Below the pieces are notes generated by a model. That model was not told where the DNA came from. It searched no databases and was given only the letters and a program-made list of their open reading frames with translations. Positions 1 through 10,239 of a stretch of 64,000 nt of DNA are shown here, piece by piece. The stretch is from Dipteris shenzhenensis. Taxonomy: Eukaryota > Polypodiophyta > Polypodiopsida > Gleicheniales. The stretch lies in NCBI GenBank assembly GCA_047967505.1, contig CM106538.1; one strand, given 5' to 3'. Each line of letters opens with the position of its first letter. Within the stretch, counting starts at the first letter, position 1. The translations under genes and the position numbers were made by a program.

Positions 1-1380
1 AAATATTCAATATTTTCAAGCCGTACCTTCAAGGGTCATCATGTAAAATTTGACCATTGCACATTGCAACTGGATCAAATCAACAAATATGTTATTAAAT
101 GCATTGCATTCAAGTGACAAAGATTCCTTTTTCTTTTTAAACGCCATCGTATCAACAATGTGAGAATATTCTCCAATGAAAGTCCTGACACACTCATTGT
201 TGTGCTATCGAGATAGCTTTATACTGAAAGGATGGGGAAGAAATGCGTTTGATATGCCCTCTTCTAATAATCTTATTTTCACAATTTGAAAAATGGCCTT
301 ATACCCTTGGCAACTGATACTTGCCAAATCACAAGCATAATGGAGTTCATTTGGATCTATGAGTTGTGGTACGTCCTTCAATAACTCATTTAGCACATGT
401 GACTTCATCTTCTTCTTCTTTGGATCCTGCAAAATTACCATTATGTCAACCTTATTCACAACTTTAACTTTATGCCATTTTGCATGGCATGACCTTTTCC
501 TTTGAGCTTTCATTTTATTCTTGAAAAGCATCTAACTTTATTTATCTCTTTGAACTGACTTAAGATAGAGCCCCGTTATTAAACTTTTCTCCTGAGATTT
601 AGAATGCAATACCTAGTTCACTCTTACAAAAACATGAGTGGAGAAAGTACTATAATTTTATACCATTTTGCATGGCGTGATCTTTAAACTAACTTTTCAC
701 GCAATGTGTGCATTCAAATTAGTATGTATGTTTCGTTCTGCAATATTAAGATACTCTAGTGTGTACATTCTATTCTGTAATGGAATAGTGTGGGCATTCT
801 ATGGCTTAGATATACTTAGTGTGTACATCCTATTCTGCAATGGAGTGCCTTGCAAAAGCAGTGGGCCCCGTGTCCACAAAGGTGGTTTTAGTCCCTGTCT
901 ATGGTTCGAGAGCTGGTTGGCTGACCTTCCCTTCCCACAGACATACTGGCTAAGGGGTTCTCCATGTCTACCGAATCCATCTAGCCTAAATGTCCAAACA
1001 TGTCAGTGATTGTACCTCTTAACCTGGATGCTACAAAAGGAGCAGGAGAGTTGGGGGGATCCAAACTAGTGAAGGGGGCTTTGGAAGCCCTCGGACCCAC
1101 AGGGTCTTGCATCTCCTCATTCAAGCTCTCTATCTCATCAGAGCTAGATGGATCCTCTTGTCGGGGGCCAATTACTGAGTGAGAGCTGGGAACTGAGCTT
1201 CCTGGTTGGACCGATCCCCAACTGGGGCAAAAGGTGGGCTCAGTGTAGCTCGAAGCGCTCTCCTCAGGCACGGGTTCCTTGGACAAAATCCTTCCAAACC
1301 TCAAGTGCATGTATAAGTCTTCTAAAAGAGCACACTCTGGATGAAGCTTTAAATATGTATTTTTTGGACTACCCCAGAGG
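1..1380. other. Intergenic DNA, no recognised gene
   Basis: AT-rich to about 840, then a GC-richer block (about 840-1310) with overlapping open frames on both strands. The minus-strand frame at 981-1310 is Ser/Pro/Glu-rich and matches nothing I recognise. The two-strand openness looks compositional. Apart from the ORF at 205-531, nothing here is supportable as a gene. Confidence 0.4.
205..531 (-). CDS. Unassigned 108-residue ORF
   Basis: An open frame of 108 codons with a lysine-rich stretch (KKKKMKS, about residues 39-45) and a C-terminal part of ordinary globular composition. I do not recognise a domain. It lies in AT-rich repeat DNA with no visible promoter or neighbouring exon. It could be the tail of a decayed transposon gene. 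Whether it is expressed is unknown. Confidence 0.2.
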   Translation of the reverse strand: MLFKNKMKAQRKRSCHAKWHKVKVVNKVDIMVILQDPKKKKMKSHVLNELLKDVPQLIDPNELHYACDLASISCQGYKAIFQIVKIRLLEEGISNAFLPHPFSIKLSR

Positions 1381-1389
1381 TATCCTGAC

Positions 1390-1990
1390 GGGCATGGGGA
1401 TAGGACTATGGTGACGATCGTGGGGATGAAGCTAAGGCGACGGTCATAGTGATGGAAAGTGACACGTGTTGATGGGATAGGATGCCGGTGGTATCCCCAC
1501 TATTGTGGGGTTGGAGCTAAGGCTACGAGCGGAAGGATAATAAGGTCAGTGGGATAATGGTATGGTGACTAGGGCGTAGGGTTGATAGTATGACAACGGT
1601 CACAGGGATGAGCTTTAGGCATCGATCGGCGGGATATCTAGATCAGTGGGATACAGTATGACAACAGTTGTGGGTATGAGCTTTAGGCACCGTTCAATGG
1701 GTTACAAGTATGGTAACGGGCATGGGGTTGATAGTATGGCAATGGTCGTGGGCATGAGGTCAAGGCCACTAGTCAACGACGGCTAGACCGGTGAGATCCC
1801 TAATTTGGACACGTATTAATTAGGGTGGCGGGTTAGACAACGATCAGAAGTTAGGTCGTGGGGATAAGGGCTAAGGCCATGGGTCAACACAAGTTTGACT
1901 AGTGGGATAGTGCTATGGTGCCAACCATGGGGATAGCGCTAAGGTGACGACCCGTGGGGGTAGGAATGCATAGTCTCACTGATTGGTTTT
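1390..1990. repeat. Diverged minisatellite-like block
   Basis: Variants of a phrase like GTGGGGATGAGCTAAGGC recur roughly every 60-80 bases (for example near 1420, 1505, 1605, 1670, 1855 and 1935), interleaved with variants of GGGATAGTGCTATGGTG. Units are strongly diverged. The block is G-rich on the plus strand and distinct from its AT-rich flanks. Confidence 0.55.
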
Positions 1991-3090
1991 TGATGATTCT
2001 TGACAATTTTGGAGCTTATGTTCAAGTTTTTTTGTGATGGGGGGGATGCTAGAGTATGTATCTACCTACTCAATGCAAAAAACAAGATAGAAAAATAGCA
2101 TTTGAATGCAAAATGAGAGATTTCTTGAAGAGGTGACTGTCAACCTCCTGTCAACACTCAAAACCACTTCAATTTTCAGCATGATTCATCATTCTTGGTT
2201 GTTTTTTGTGAGTTTTGACATGATACACTCCTTAGAAATCTTAGAACCTACTTTCCTATCATTTCAAAACACTAACAAACCTCAAAAACAAGCTTCCCAT
2301 ACTCAAAAATGCTTACCAATAGAAAATGACAGTTTCCCTTCTCTTTTCCATCCCAACTCACACTTCCTTCCTCATTCCTCTCTTAAAACTCCACTAACAA
2401 AGCTCCAAGTTAAGATTGAAGCAATGTGCAATGGGTAGATTACGAAAGAGAGCAAATGCAATGCAAAAGCATACCTTGAACCCCCCCAGTAGTGGCGCTA
2501 AAAATGTGTAGTCTCAACGGTGACTCACATGTCGTGGGGATCTCGAAGGAATGCCGATGGAACCTCCACTCCAAGATACTCCTTCTGAGAGCAATTCAAG
2601 GCACGAGCCATTTGCATGTGTCACTCAAGCGGCTCCTGGATTGTTGCAATGTGGTTCCACACGAGAGAAAGAGGGAACGGGGAGAAGGGAGAAGAGAGGG
2701 GAGAAGGAGAAGGGAAGAGGAGAGTGAAGGGGGATGGAGTAGCAAACACAAAGGCACTACAAAGGAAACAAGAGAACATCCAAAGACGCTTTTGGAAGAG
2801 AAGAGGGAGCTTGTATTCCAAACTTGTGCATACAACAATGAAAACCAAAGTCAACCATTTGGCCTTTTATACAGGTCACCTTTTGAAGGGAGGGCCAACC
2901 CTTTTCATTTTTTCACTCTCCCTTTCTTTACAATCATAAGGCTCTTGGGCCCCTAGGGGGCCAAGGCATATTTACTATCCTTTCCATCTCTCCGCTATTG
3001 TTCCACTCTTGTGTGTCAAAAATATCACTTGTGTTAACCATATAAGAGCACCAAATAGCGCTTGTGTTAGCCTCGCACCTTCGAGTCCTA
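1990..3090. other. Intergenic DNA with a purine-rich tract
   Basis: No gene recognised. A strongly purine-biased tract (G/A repeats, about 2660-2755) creates overlapping open frames on both strands that I treat as compositional. A C-run next to a GTGTAGTCTC phrase (about 2480-2515) partly echoes sequence at about 1970, which may mark the edges of an old element. Confidence 0.35.
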
Positions 3091-3220
3091 AGCCATTTGA
3101 GGCTCAAAACCTGGAGTGGCGAGGCCGATCTTGAGCTATTTGTGGCTCAAAACCTGTGAGGCCTGGAACCACTTCGGTTATTTGTGGCTCAAACCCTATG
3201 GAGCCTGCACTGTACTTCCT
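3091..3220. repeat. Short tandem repeat, about 44-bp unit, three copies
   Basis: The phrase ATTTGTGGCTCAAAACC (with small changes) occurs three times, starting near 3094, 3136 and 3180, each followed by a GGAGCCTG or GAGGCCTG-like phrase. Confidence 0.6.
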
Positions 3221-3268
3221 CCATGGTTGCAACCATTGAAGTAAATCATGAAGCCTAATCACCTCTAA

Positions 3269-4330
3269 TCACTCATTACCCTGCATTCTATGACTGTACT
3301 CTGTGGATGTTAACACCGATGCAAAAGGACCATCTGACCTTTGAAATTCTCCTTTTTGTATCACTTCCCCCCCCCATAGGAAAGTCTTGCAAATTTTGAT
3401 GAATTTTTCTAAACCTATTTTAGAAGGGCACCAAGAAGAGAGGTAGAAAATGAAAATTGGGCAGAGACAATGATTTAAGACAACTCTTCTCCCTATAAGG
3501 TTGGCCTGTAGCCCTTTGAGTTTGTCTATTTTCTTCCTAAATTTGTCTAAAAACCACTCCCATCTGTCCCTCATTTTAACTTTAAATCCCATAGGAATGC
3601 CCAGCAACCTGAAAATTTGTCCATTTTGGATTTTTTTGCATCCCATCTGGTCCAAAAGCATCAGAGAGCCACCTAAGAGCAAGGCATAACATGTTTTGGC
3701 ATGATTTATCTTAGATCTTGATGCCAAACAAAATATATCCATACACTCCATTGCTCCTTGAATGTCTACATCTATGTTTCTGCTAATAGTTAATGTTATA
3801 TCATATGCAAATTGTTGATTAACTAAATGTTTTCTTGAGGGAAGTTCAATTCCTCTAACTAAGTTCATGAACACTTGGTCTTTTATTAACCACCCCAAAG
3901 CATCAGCTGTGCAATACAAAATAACAAAGGGGCTAAAGGGCACATCCTTGTCTTATTGATCTCTTCAAGGAGAAATTTTGAGTCATCTCTCCATTTACAC
4001 AGCCTTTTGTTGAGGCATTGGAAAGCAGCAAAGCAACAAAAGATGTGAAGTTTTCCCCTAGCCGCATATTCTTGAGGAATTGCAAGAGAAAATCCCAGTT
4101 CATCCTGTAATAAGCTTTATCAAAATCAATTTTTATAAAGCATACATCTTCCTTGGTTTCTTTAGCATGTGTGCATCCCTCCAAAAGGTTTATGATTGCC
4201 TCTAACAGATGTCTACCTTTGATAAACCCTTTTTTGTTCCTGAAGAATCCAATTGCCCATCTTGTTCCTCATCCTTAGAGAACACTATTGTAGATGAAGT
4301 GAGAACATTGCATGGCTTCTCGAAAAAAGA
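3269..4330 (-). pseudogene. Decayed LINE reverse transcriptase
   Basis: Two minus-strand frames carry non-LTR reverse transcriptase motifs in order. The first has GFIKGRHLLEAI followed by IKIDFDKAYYRMNWDFL (the F-DKAYD palm motif) and RQGCAL. The second has FAYDIT in place of the catalytic FADDT, then the thumb region with LLGIP and RRVVLNHCL. The frame change near 3940 and the altered catalytic motif (Asp-Asp lost) mean it cannot be active. The RNase H and 3' parts are not visible. It pairs with the endonuclease relic at 5560-6430 in the same orientation. Confidence 0.85.
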
Positions 4331-5024
4331 TTCCATTTAAAATCCTAGGATTATTGGCCACCTTTTAAAAGTATTTTATTTTCTCATAGGTCCATCTCCA
4401 AAAACAATCAATTCTACAAAAAGGGCACAAATTAATGCAACGCAACTTTTTAAGATGAGCTAGATACATATACTTAGGCTTTCAAACTTGACTACACATG
4501 AATATCATCTTCAAAACACATGCTAGATTATGAAATTTATTTTAAAAGTTGCAAGAATTATTTTACATCCACAAAGTCATCCTAAGATTTCATCATCTCA
4601 TTGATGGTATAGAAATGTAATTCAAACCAAATGAACATGAAAGATATTATTATTTATATTATAACCAAGAAACCAAATGAAGTACATGTGAAATATGTAC
4701 CAAATGGGAAATCCATATGACAAATAGAAAACCAAATCATTTAAATATCTTAAAATATGCCCATATGTCAATATTTATATGAAAACTTAAATGTCTAACT
4801 AAACATCAACACAATATATGCATGTCTTATCAATAGTGGTAGCAATCTCTCCCTTCTTGTACAATAGTTGGACCTATTCTAGTTTCCTCAATAGTTTCAT
4901 GCTCTAGATCAACAAATTCACCAGCCTCATCATGAAGGGGAGGTTGAGTTTTTGATGATGATGCATGCACCTGATCATTATTATCTACAACTTTTATGTC
5001 ATTGAGATAAAAAATTAGGATTGG

Positions 5025-5135
5025 AAGATCACAAGCGACTCTCTAAGAGTGTCTTGGAAGATCATAGGCAATTTCTATGTGGACAAGATAAAAAATCACG
5101 CTTGGAATATTGTAGGCGACTCTCTAAGAGAGGCA
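5025..5135. repeat. Tandem duplication around CGACTCTCTAAGAG
   Basis: The motif GGCGACTCTCTAAGAG-like occurs near 5035 and 5112. Variants of TTGGAAGATCATAGGC and TTGGAATATTGTAGGC also repeat between them, giving units of about 35-40 bases. Confidence 0.5.
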
Positions 5136-5289
5136 ACCAAGGAAAAACTTTGCGAAAAACAAATGCGATTAGAGAAAAACATCCAAAAAAACTACTTTTG
5201 AACATGGTCTCACGTGTCACTTTTTGCCCAAAAAGTACACAACCTAAAAAAATTTGCAAATCATGACATAATTTAATGATGCCATGTTA

Positions 5290-5500
5290 TAAAGCTAACC
5301 CTAAATTCGATGACAACATCGAGTTGTAGCAAAGGTTATGATGAAAGTCGATGATATCATCAAAAATTGGCATGATTGTGATAGAACTCGATAACAACAT
5401 CGATTTTTACCATAAGTTATGACAAAAATTTGATGATATCATCGCATTTTGTCATAAGTTATGATAGAATTCGATAACATCATCAAATTTTGTCATAAGA
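5290..5500. repeat. Minisatellite with palindromic cores
   Basis: Four or five units of about 45-50 bases each combine GTTATGAYARAA, a (T)CGATRAYAWCATC core and TTTGTCATAA. Several cores are perfect or near palindromes such as GATGATATCATC (near 5350 and 5432). Confidence 0.65.
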
Positions 5501-5559
5501 AGTACATAAATAGTAAAACAACTATAATTTTTGAACCAGGACTCCATTTTGGGAGCTTT

Positions 5560-6430
5560 CTAGCTCAAAATTTAGAGCACAAGTGGGTTGTTACCTTGCT
5601 TTATGCTCTAGTTGTTCCAGTTCATCCTTTAACTTATCCATTATCCTAGCCCTGATAGCAGCTCTGCTTTTTCTAGCTTCTTTTTAAATTGTTTGTACAC
5701 TTAGCACAGCATTTTGCCATCTCTAAGAGCAAGAATCCACAGAGAAAAAAGCCATGTTCCATCTTTCAATGACCTGTTTCTATACGGACTGAAGTTTGAA
5801 CAAGGAGGGTTCTGCTTTAAACTAGGAGTTGCATTTTCTACCATTCCCCATATCTAGCCAAGCAGAGTCTACGGTCTGATAAAGTGAGGGAGGAGAAAGT
5901 TATGACTCCCAAGGCTTGATCTAGAAGATATTGTGCAACATAAACTTTGTCTAGTCTTGCCTCTCTTCTTAGCTCCCCTATATGTTTGTTGCACCAAGTA
6001 TATATGCCAGATGTACCTACAATGTCCACAAATTGTAGGTTTTCCTTAAAGTCTTGCCAAATTTGTAGCTTAGGGCCTCTAAGCACAGACCCTTTTTGTA
6101 ACCACCTATCTTGTTGACCCTCAACCATATTAAAGTCTCCTAGTATCACACAATCACTGACCATGTCCATCACTCGTCCATCATTGCATCCCAAGTGGCT
6201 CTTCTAGCCATTGTTCCAGTTGGATCATAGACTAGAACCATAGTAAAAGTTGTCCTTTTCATCTTGCACTTGAGGGAAATCCATCTGTGATTTACATCTT
6301 GCTGAAAATTGGACACACAATCTTTATAGCGAGATAAGACTCCTATTGCAATCCCCCCTCTACCCTCTTCATGAATAGTAAAAAACTAGACACTTCTGCT
6401 ATCAATACTTTTGAGTCTATTAATTAATAC
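5560..6430 (-). pseudogene. Decayed LINE endonuclease
   Basis: A minus-strand frame at 5838-6194 shows apurinic endonuclease (EEP family) motifs of plant LINEs: GDFN, then YTWCN, then ARLDKVY. A neighbouring frame up to about 6370 adds GGIAIGV and the YDPTG region that precedes GDFN. The late SDH motif reads SDRR, so the catalytic His is gone. Below 5838 the linker towards RT continues in shifted frames. Frameshifts and stops show it is dead. Same element as the RT relic at 3269-4330. Confidence 0.8.
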
Positions 6431-7318
6431 AGCGAGTTTGTATCACTAGGGGGGGCCTATTATCCCACATGCAAGTAAATTGATACTTAGAGTGATGAGT
6501 TGTATGGACATCACTAGATCTTGAGATTGCAAAAAAATCCCAATCATATACCATACTGATGACTTATTATGTTGGTGGATACTTAAAGTTTATGGGAATT
6601 GAAAAAAGAAAAGTTTATAGGAATTGCAAAAAGAATTCTTCGCTTCCTTGACAATAAACATACTTGATATTTACAAGAGGAATGGTCATAGGGGAGCCCA
6701 TGGAGTGCCTAATGGTGATGACTGTTAGCGTTTTATTTTCATTTCTTGATATGAATTTTTACTTCTTTTTTTCTTTGTTTTTGAATTTTTACTTTTTTAA
6801 TTACTCATACATGCTTGGGCCCATACACATGATTTTTTGGTTCTTGGAGAGATTCATCTCCATATTGAATATGGTCCAATTTTAAAAGGAATATGAATGG
6901 ATATGATATGCTAAGCTATCAATTCAATGAATCATATTAAAAATTATAAGAGCATGACTACTCACTAGTCTACATTAAATTTGAGTTGGGGACAATAAAG
7001 GATGTTAAATGCGAGAAGGTTGGAAAAGGGAAGGCCATGCATAATGAGTGTGGATGAAGTCATATCATGTACGACACTATGTGTGTTGATAAAAGTCTAA
7101 ATTTCAAAATCCTTCGCATATTTCTAGGTTTTAAAGACAAATTTTCAAGTTTTTTTTAAAAATCTAAATAGGATTACACAAATTTCCACGTTTAAAAAAA
7201 AAAAAGAAAATCTAATTAGGTTTGTGACCTTTAAAAAGAAATGTATGAGGTCAAATAGAGATTTTGTAATTGAGTGAGTCAACACACTAAAGGTGGTCGT
7301 CTTGTTCCTCTTATGCTT
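6430..7318. other. AT-rich intergenic DNA
   Basis: No gene, RNA gene or structured repeat recognised. The short open frame near 6664-6885 is Phe/Leu/Tyr-rich because of T-rich sequence. Confidence 0.4.
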
Positions 7319-7327
7319 TGGATGTTG

Positions 7328-7374
<47 letters not shown>

Positions 7375-7407
7375 CGCTCTCTCTCTCTCTCTCTCTCTTG
7401 GATGTTG

Positions 7408-7439
<32 letters not shown>
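7319..7439. repeat. Compound (CT)n microsatellite
   Basis: Two (CT)n runs, 7331-7398 (with two CG interruptions) and 7411-7439, each preceded by the same TTGGATGTTGAAT phrase, so the run and its flank were duplicated together. Confidence 0.95.
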
Positions 7440-7442
<3 letters not shown>

Positions 7443-7981
7443 CACACACCTTTATAGTAGCTCATTCTTTCAACCCATTGCTTGAATGTAAAGGTCAAAA
7501 GTAAGCTCAAAATTTAGGTGTTGAAAGAGGCTTTTTTGGCATGCCAAAGGCAAAGCCATAATGTTTGTTTTGGGTTCTCTTATTATGAGAATTGTGAGGG
7601 GCCTTAATGAATGCTATCATTGAAAGAAAAACTTGAGAGAGGATTTAAGGGTTGTCATAATCGAAGGGTCACATGGCCTTCGGCACCCCTAGTGAAATTT
7701 TCACCTTGTTTGATAGGGAATCTAGGGTGGAGTCTCTATATTATCTTGAGTGCCACCATTTGTGGGGTGACTTTGAAATGTTGAGAGTTGTAGGCCCACA
7801 AGAAGGGAGAAATTTTGAGAAAGGAGGGGGGGCCAATGGAAGGACTAGGGAATCGGCATCGGGAGCCGATTCCTCGCGATCAGCCGGAGGCCATGAGCCG
7901 GTTGCCCCGATTTTCCGACCGGAAATCGATGACCGATGCCGATTTTCGGTCATCAACAGAGGGGCGAGGCGGTGCCAATGA

Positions 7982-8039
7982 GACACGTGTCATTTTTTCA
8001 TTTGTCGAAACGACGACATGATTTGGGACTCCGCACGTG
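7982..8039. promoter_or_regulatory. Paired G-boxes upstream of the repeat peptide gene
   Basis: A perfect 10-base palindrome GACACGTGTC lies at 7982-7991 and a second CACGTG core at 8034-8039, about 280 and 225 bases before the ATG at 8263. G-boxes of the ACACGTGTC type are known binding sites for plant bZIP and bHLH factors, including ABA-response factors. The block 7800-8120 is GC-rich compared with its flanks, with a CCAAT box near 7833. The assignment as promoter is inferred from position. Confidence 0.45.
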
Positions 8040-8262
8040 ATGACCAGCTGGCCCCGATGTTCTTGGATCTGACGGTCGAGATCTCTGCTCCGCCAACCTC
8101 CGCCGTTGATGGAGAAGAGGAGTCCTCTACATTTAGTCCCCAAAAAAAAAAAAAAAAAGAGCCCTGCATGAATTATCTAAGGAGCTTCTCTGGTGCTGGC
8201 AGTCTCTCTTTCTTCCAAGACACTACTTTTTTCTAGACACAAAAGGCCTTGTAATTCTGGCT

Positions 8263-10239
8263 ATGGCGTCCAAGCTCTGCAGGTCTTCCATCGCCACTAT
8301 CCTGCTCGTCCTGCTCTTCTTCTTCTTCTTCCCTCACCTTCCATCAGTAAGAGCTCGCTCCTTCGATCATACGCGCACCTCGCAAGATGCCAACCCTCAT
8401 GACATGGTCACTGGCTCCCCCAACGCACACCCTCAGCAGCCTCAGCACCAGCTCGTTTCTTCCATTTTGAGCTCCCCTGTCGTCGCCCACTCCCACCCTC
8501 CTTCCTCGGACACGAATCCTCATTCCATAGCCCCAAATCTGACCGTCAACGCTGCAAACAACTCCAATCTGTCCACGGTCGCAACAGCGACTGTGGTCGA
8601 TGCAGATGATGAGCAATCCAGCACGAATTTCAGTCGACGCCAGCCGCAACTAGAGCAGCTCCCTTTAGGAGCTTATCCTCATCATCATCCTGCCGCCGGT
8701 GACGATCAGATTTTAGCAACCAGTTCAGCCCTCATTCCTGGGCGCGACTCTGAGAGCCTTGCAAGCTCCTCTGGGCCTAATCCTGGTGGCAACTCCGCAA
8801 GCCTGGCCAGTGTTCTTGATGCAGATATTGCTGGCGACAACTCTCAAATTCTCTCAGCAACTTCAGGCCCTAATCCAAGCGGGAACTCTCAAATCCTGGC
8901 AGCAGCTTCGAGTCCTAATCCCGGTGGCAACGCTCAAAATCTTGCGGTAACTTCAGGGCCTAATCCTGGTGGCAACTCTCAGAGGCTTGCGACAAGTTCA
9001 GGGCCGAATCCCGGCGGCAACTCTCAAATTCTGTCAGCAACTTCAAGTCCTAATCCCGGCGGCAACGCTCAAAATCTTGTAGTAACTTCAGCACCTAATC
9101 CCGGTGGCAACGCTCAAAATCTTGCAGCAGTATCTTCAGGGCCTGATCGCCACTCTCAGAGCCTTGCAGCAACTTCAGGGCCTAATCCTGGCGGCAACTC
9201 TCAGAGCCTTGCAGCAACTTCAGGGCCTAATCCCAGTGGCAACTCTCATATTCTGTCGGCAACTTCGAGTCCTAATCCCGGTGGCAACGCTCAAAATCTT
9301 GCAGCAGTAACTTCAGGGCCTAATCCCGGTGGCAACGCTCAAAATCTTGCAGCAGTAACTTCAGGGCCTAATCCTGGTGGCAACCTTGCAGCAACTTCAG
9401 GGCCTAATCCTGGCGGCAACTCTCAGAGCCTTGCAGCAACTTCAGGGCCTAATCCTGGCGGCAACTCTCAAATTCTTACAACAAGTTCAGGTCCGAATCC
9501 TGGAGGTAACTCCAACGTCCTCATGGTGACCGAGCCTGCTCGTGGTGCAAAATCTGGTGCCAGCGGCAACACAGATAAGTCCGTAGCCGTAGATGCTTCG
9601 GTTTCTGGGCCGAATCCAGGGGGCAACGCCGATGTTCTCTCGACTTCTGCAGGTCCAAATCCAGGAGGCAACTCAGAGATACTCCGAAGTGCCTTAGATT
9701 GTGGTGAAGACTGTAAAAATCTGAGAAGGAGCACAGATGCTACTACTCAAAGCGTTGTGTCCTCCGGACCCAACCCGAGTGGGAATTCGGGAATTCTAGC
9801 TTCCTCTGGGCCGAATCCTGTGGGCAATGCTCGCACCTTGTCTACAGATGCAGGATGGACGAAGAAAACTGTTGCTTCAGTCTCAGGGCCAAATGATTTA
9901 GGGGGGAATGCGGGCATTAAGGCTGCAAAGTCTGCGATTTTCAGCAAGCTACCGCCTGTTTCGGTTTCACCATCCGGTCCAAGCCATGGTCACAATTCTG
10001 AGACGACGGCAGAGAACCTGTTCACGGTACGTAGAGAATCCACTGAAAGGAAATTGGAGGAATCGGCAGAGGGAGGCGAAGTTGTCATCGGTTGTGAGCA
10101 AGACGGGCTAATAATGTCCGTCTCCCAGAGCGAATTTTCGTCGATTCCTTTCCACCATAGCGAAGAGCGTGGAAGCGCGGGCATTTTGCTTGGTGACACA
10201 ATGCGCATGGGCATCGCAACCAGCCAACTGCAAGCTTGA
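8263..10239 (+). CDS. Secreted multi-repeat SGPNP peptide precursor (CLE/PIP-like polyprotein)
   Basis: An intact 658-codon single-exon frame. Residues 1 to about 32 form a clear signal peptide (hydrophobic core at 11-25, LLVLLFFFFF, small residues near SVRARS). A Pro/Ser/His/Asn-rich spacer with NLT, NNS, NLS and NFS sequons follows to about 150. Residues 151-578 hold about 24 units, mostly 15 residues, consensus LAATSGPNPGGNSQ. Nineteen keep PNP; three early or middle units are degenerate; the last two read SGPNDLGGN and SGPSHGHN. Residues 579-658 are non-repetitive with two cysteines nearby. The core S-G-P-N-P-x-x-N matches positions 5-12 of CLE peptides of the TDIF type, but CLE Pro4 is Thr/Ser and position 11 is Gly. 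There are no dibasic sites between units. The start is supported by the signal peptide and the absence of an in-frame upstream extension. An alternative view is a structural Hyp-rich wall protein; the secreted repeat architecture is certain, the hormone role is inferred. Confidence 0.85.
   Translation: MASKLCRSSIATILLVLLFFFFFPHLPSVRARSFDHTRTSQDANPHDMVTGSPNAHPQQPQHQLVSSILSSPVVAHSHPPSSDTNPHSIAPNLTVNAANNSNLSTVATATVVDADDEQSSTNFSRRQPQLEQLPLGAYPHHHPAAGDDQILATSSALIPGRDSESLASSSGPNPGGNSASLASVLDADIAGDNSQILSATSGPNPSGNSQILAAASSPNPGGNAQNLAVTSGPNPGGNSQRLATSSGPNPGGNSQILSATSSPNPGGNAQNLVVTSAPNPGGNAQNLAAVSSGPDRHSQSLAATSGPNPGGNSQSLAATSGPNPSGNSHILSATSSPNPGGNAQNLAAVTSGPNPGGNAQNLAAVTSGPNPGGNLAATSGPNPGGNSQSLAATSGPNPGGNSQILTTSSGPNPGGNSNVLMVTEPARGAKSGASGNTDKSVAVDASVSGPNPGGNADVLSTSAGPNPGGNSEILRSALDCGEDCKNLRRSTDATTQSVVSSGPNPSGNSGILASSGPNPVGNARTLSTDAGWTKKTVASVSGPNDLGGNAGIKAAKSAIFSKLPPVSVSPSGPSHGHNSETTAENLFTVRRESTERKLEESAEGGEVVIGCEQDGLIMSVSQSEFSSIPFHHSEERGSAGILLGDTMRMGIATSQLQA
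8713..9996 (+). repeat. 45-bp coding tandem array within the peptide precursor
   Basis: DNA version of the protein repeat. The unit is 45 bp, with some units of 48 bp or shorter, always multiples of three. A higher-order unit of three is visible: an SGPNPSGNSQI-type unit, then an SSPNPGGNAQN-type unit, then an LAVTSGPNPGGN-type unit, seen at units 4-6, 7-9 and 12-14. No stop or frameshift interrupts about 1.28 kb. Confidence 0.85.

Larger units (their letters stand above)
4330..5560. other. AT-rich segment splitting the LINE
   Basis: This stretch separates the endonuclease and RT relics of one minus-strand LINE and holds no recognisable coding sequence. It contains the minisatellites described at 5025-5135 and 5290-5500. 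It is probably a later insertion or expansion. Confidence 0.5.

Noticed and set aside
2596-2956. Overlapping open frames on both strands
   Set aside because: They follow a purine-rich tract; Arg/Glu/Gly or Ser/Leu composition and openness in several frames indicate compositional bias, not genes.
7319-7439. CRISPR-like or structured array
   Set aside because: Simple CT microsatellite; no spacers, and CRISPR is not expected in a plant nuclear genome.
7673-8236. Possible gene upstream of the peptide precursor
   Set aside because: Several mutually overlapping short frames in a GC-rich block with no domain, signal or splice pattern; more likely promoter or an old element.
8344-8649. Minus-strand ORF of 101 codons
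   Set aside because: Antisense shadow of the peptide precursor's spacer region.
9468-9947. Minus-strand frames with LPPGFGPE repeats
   Set aside because: They are the antisense reading of the coding 45-bp array; the plus frame has the signal peptide and full continuity.
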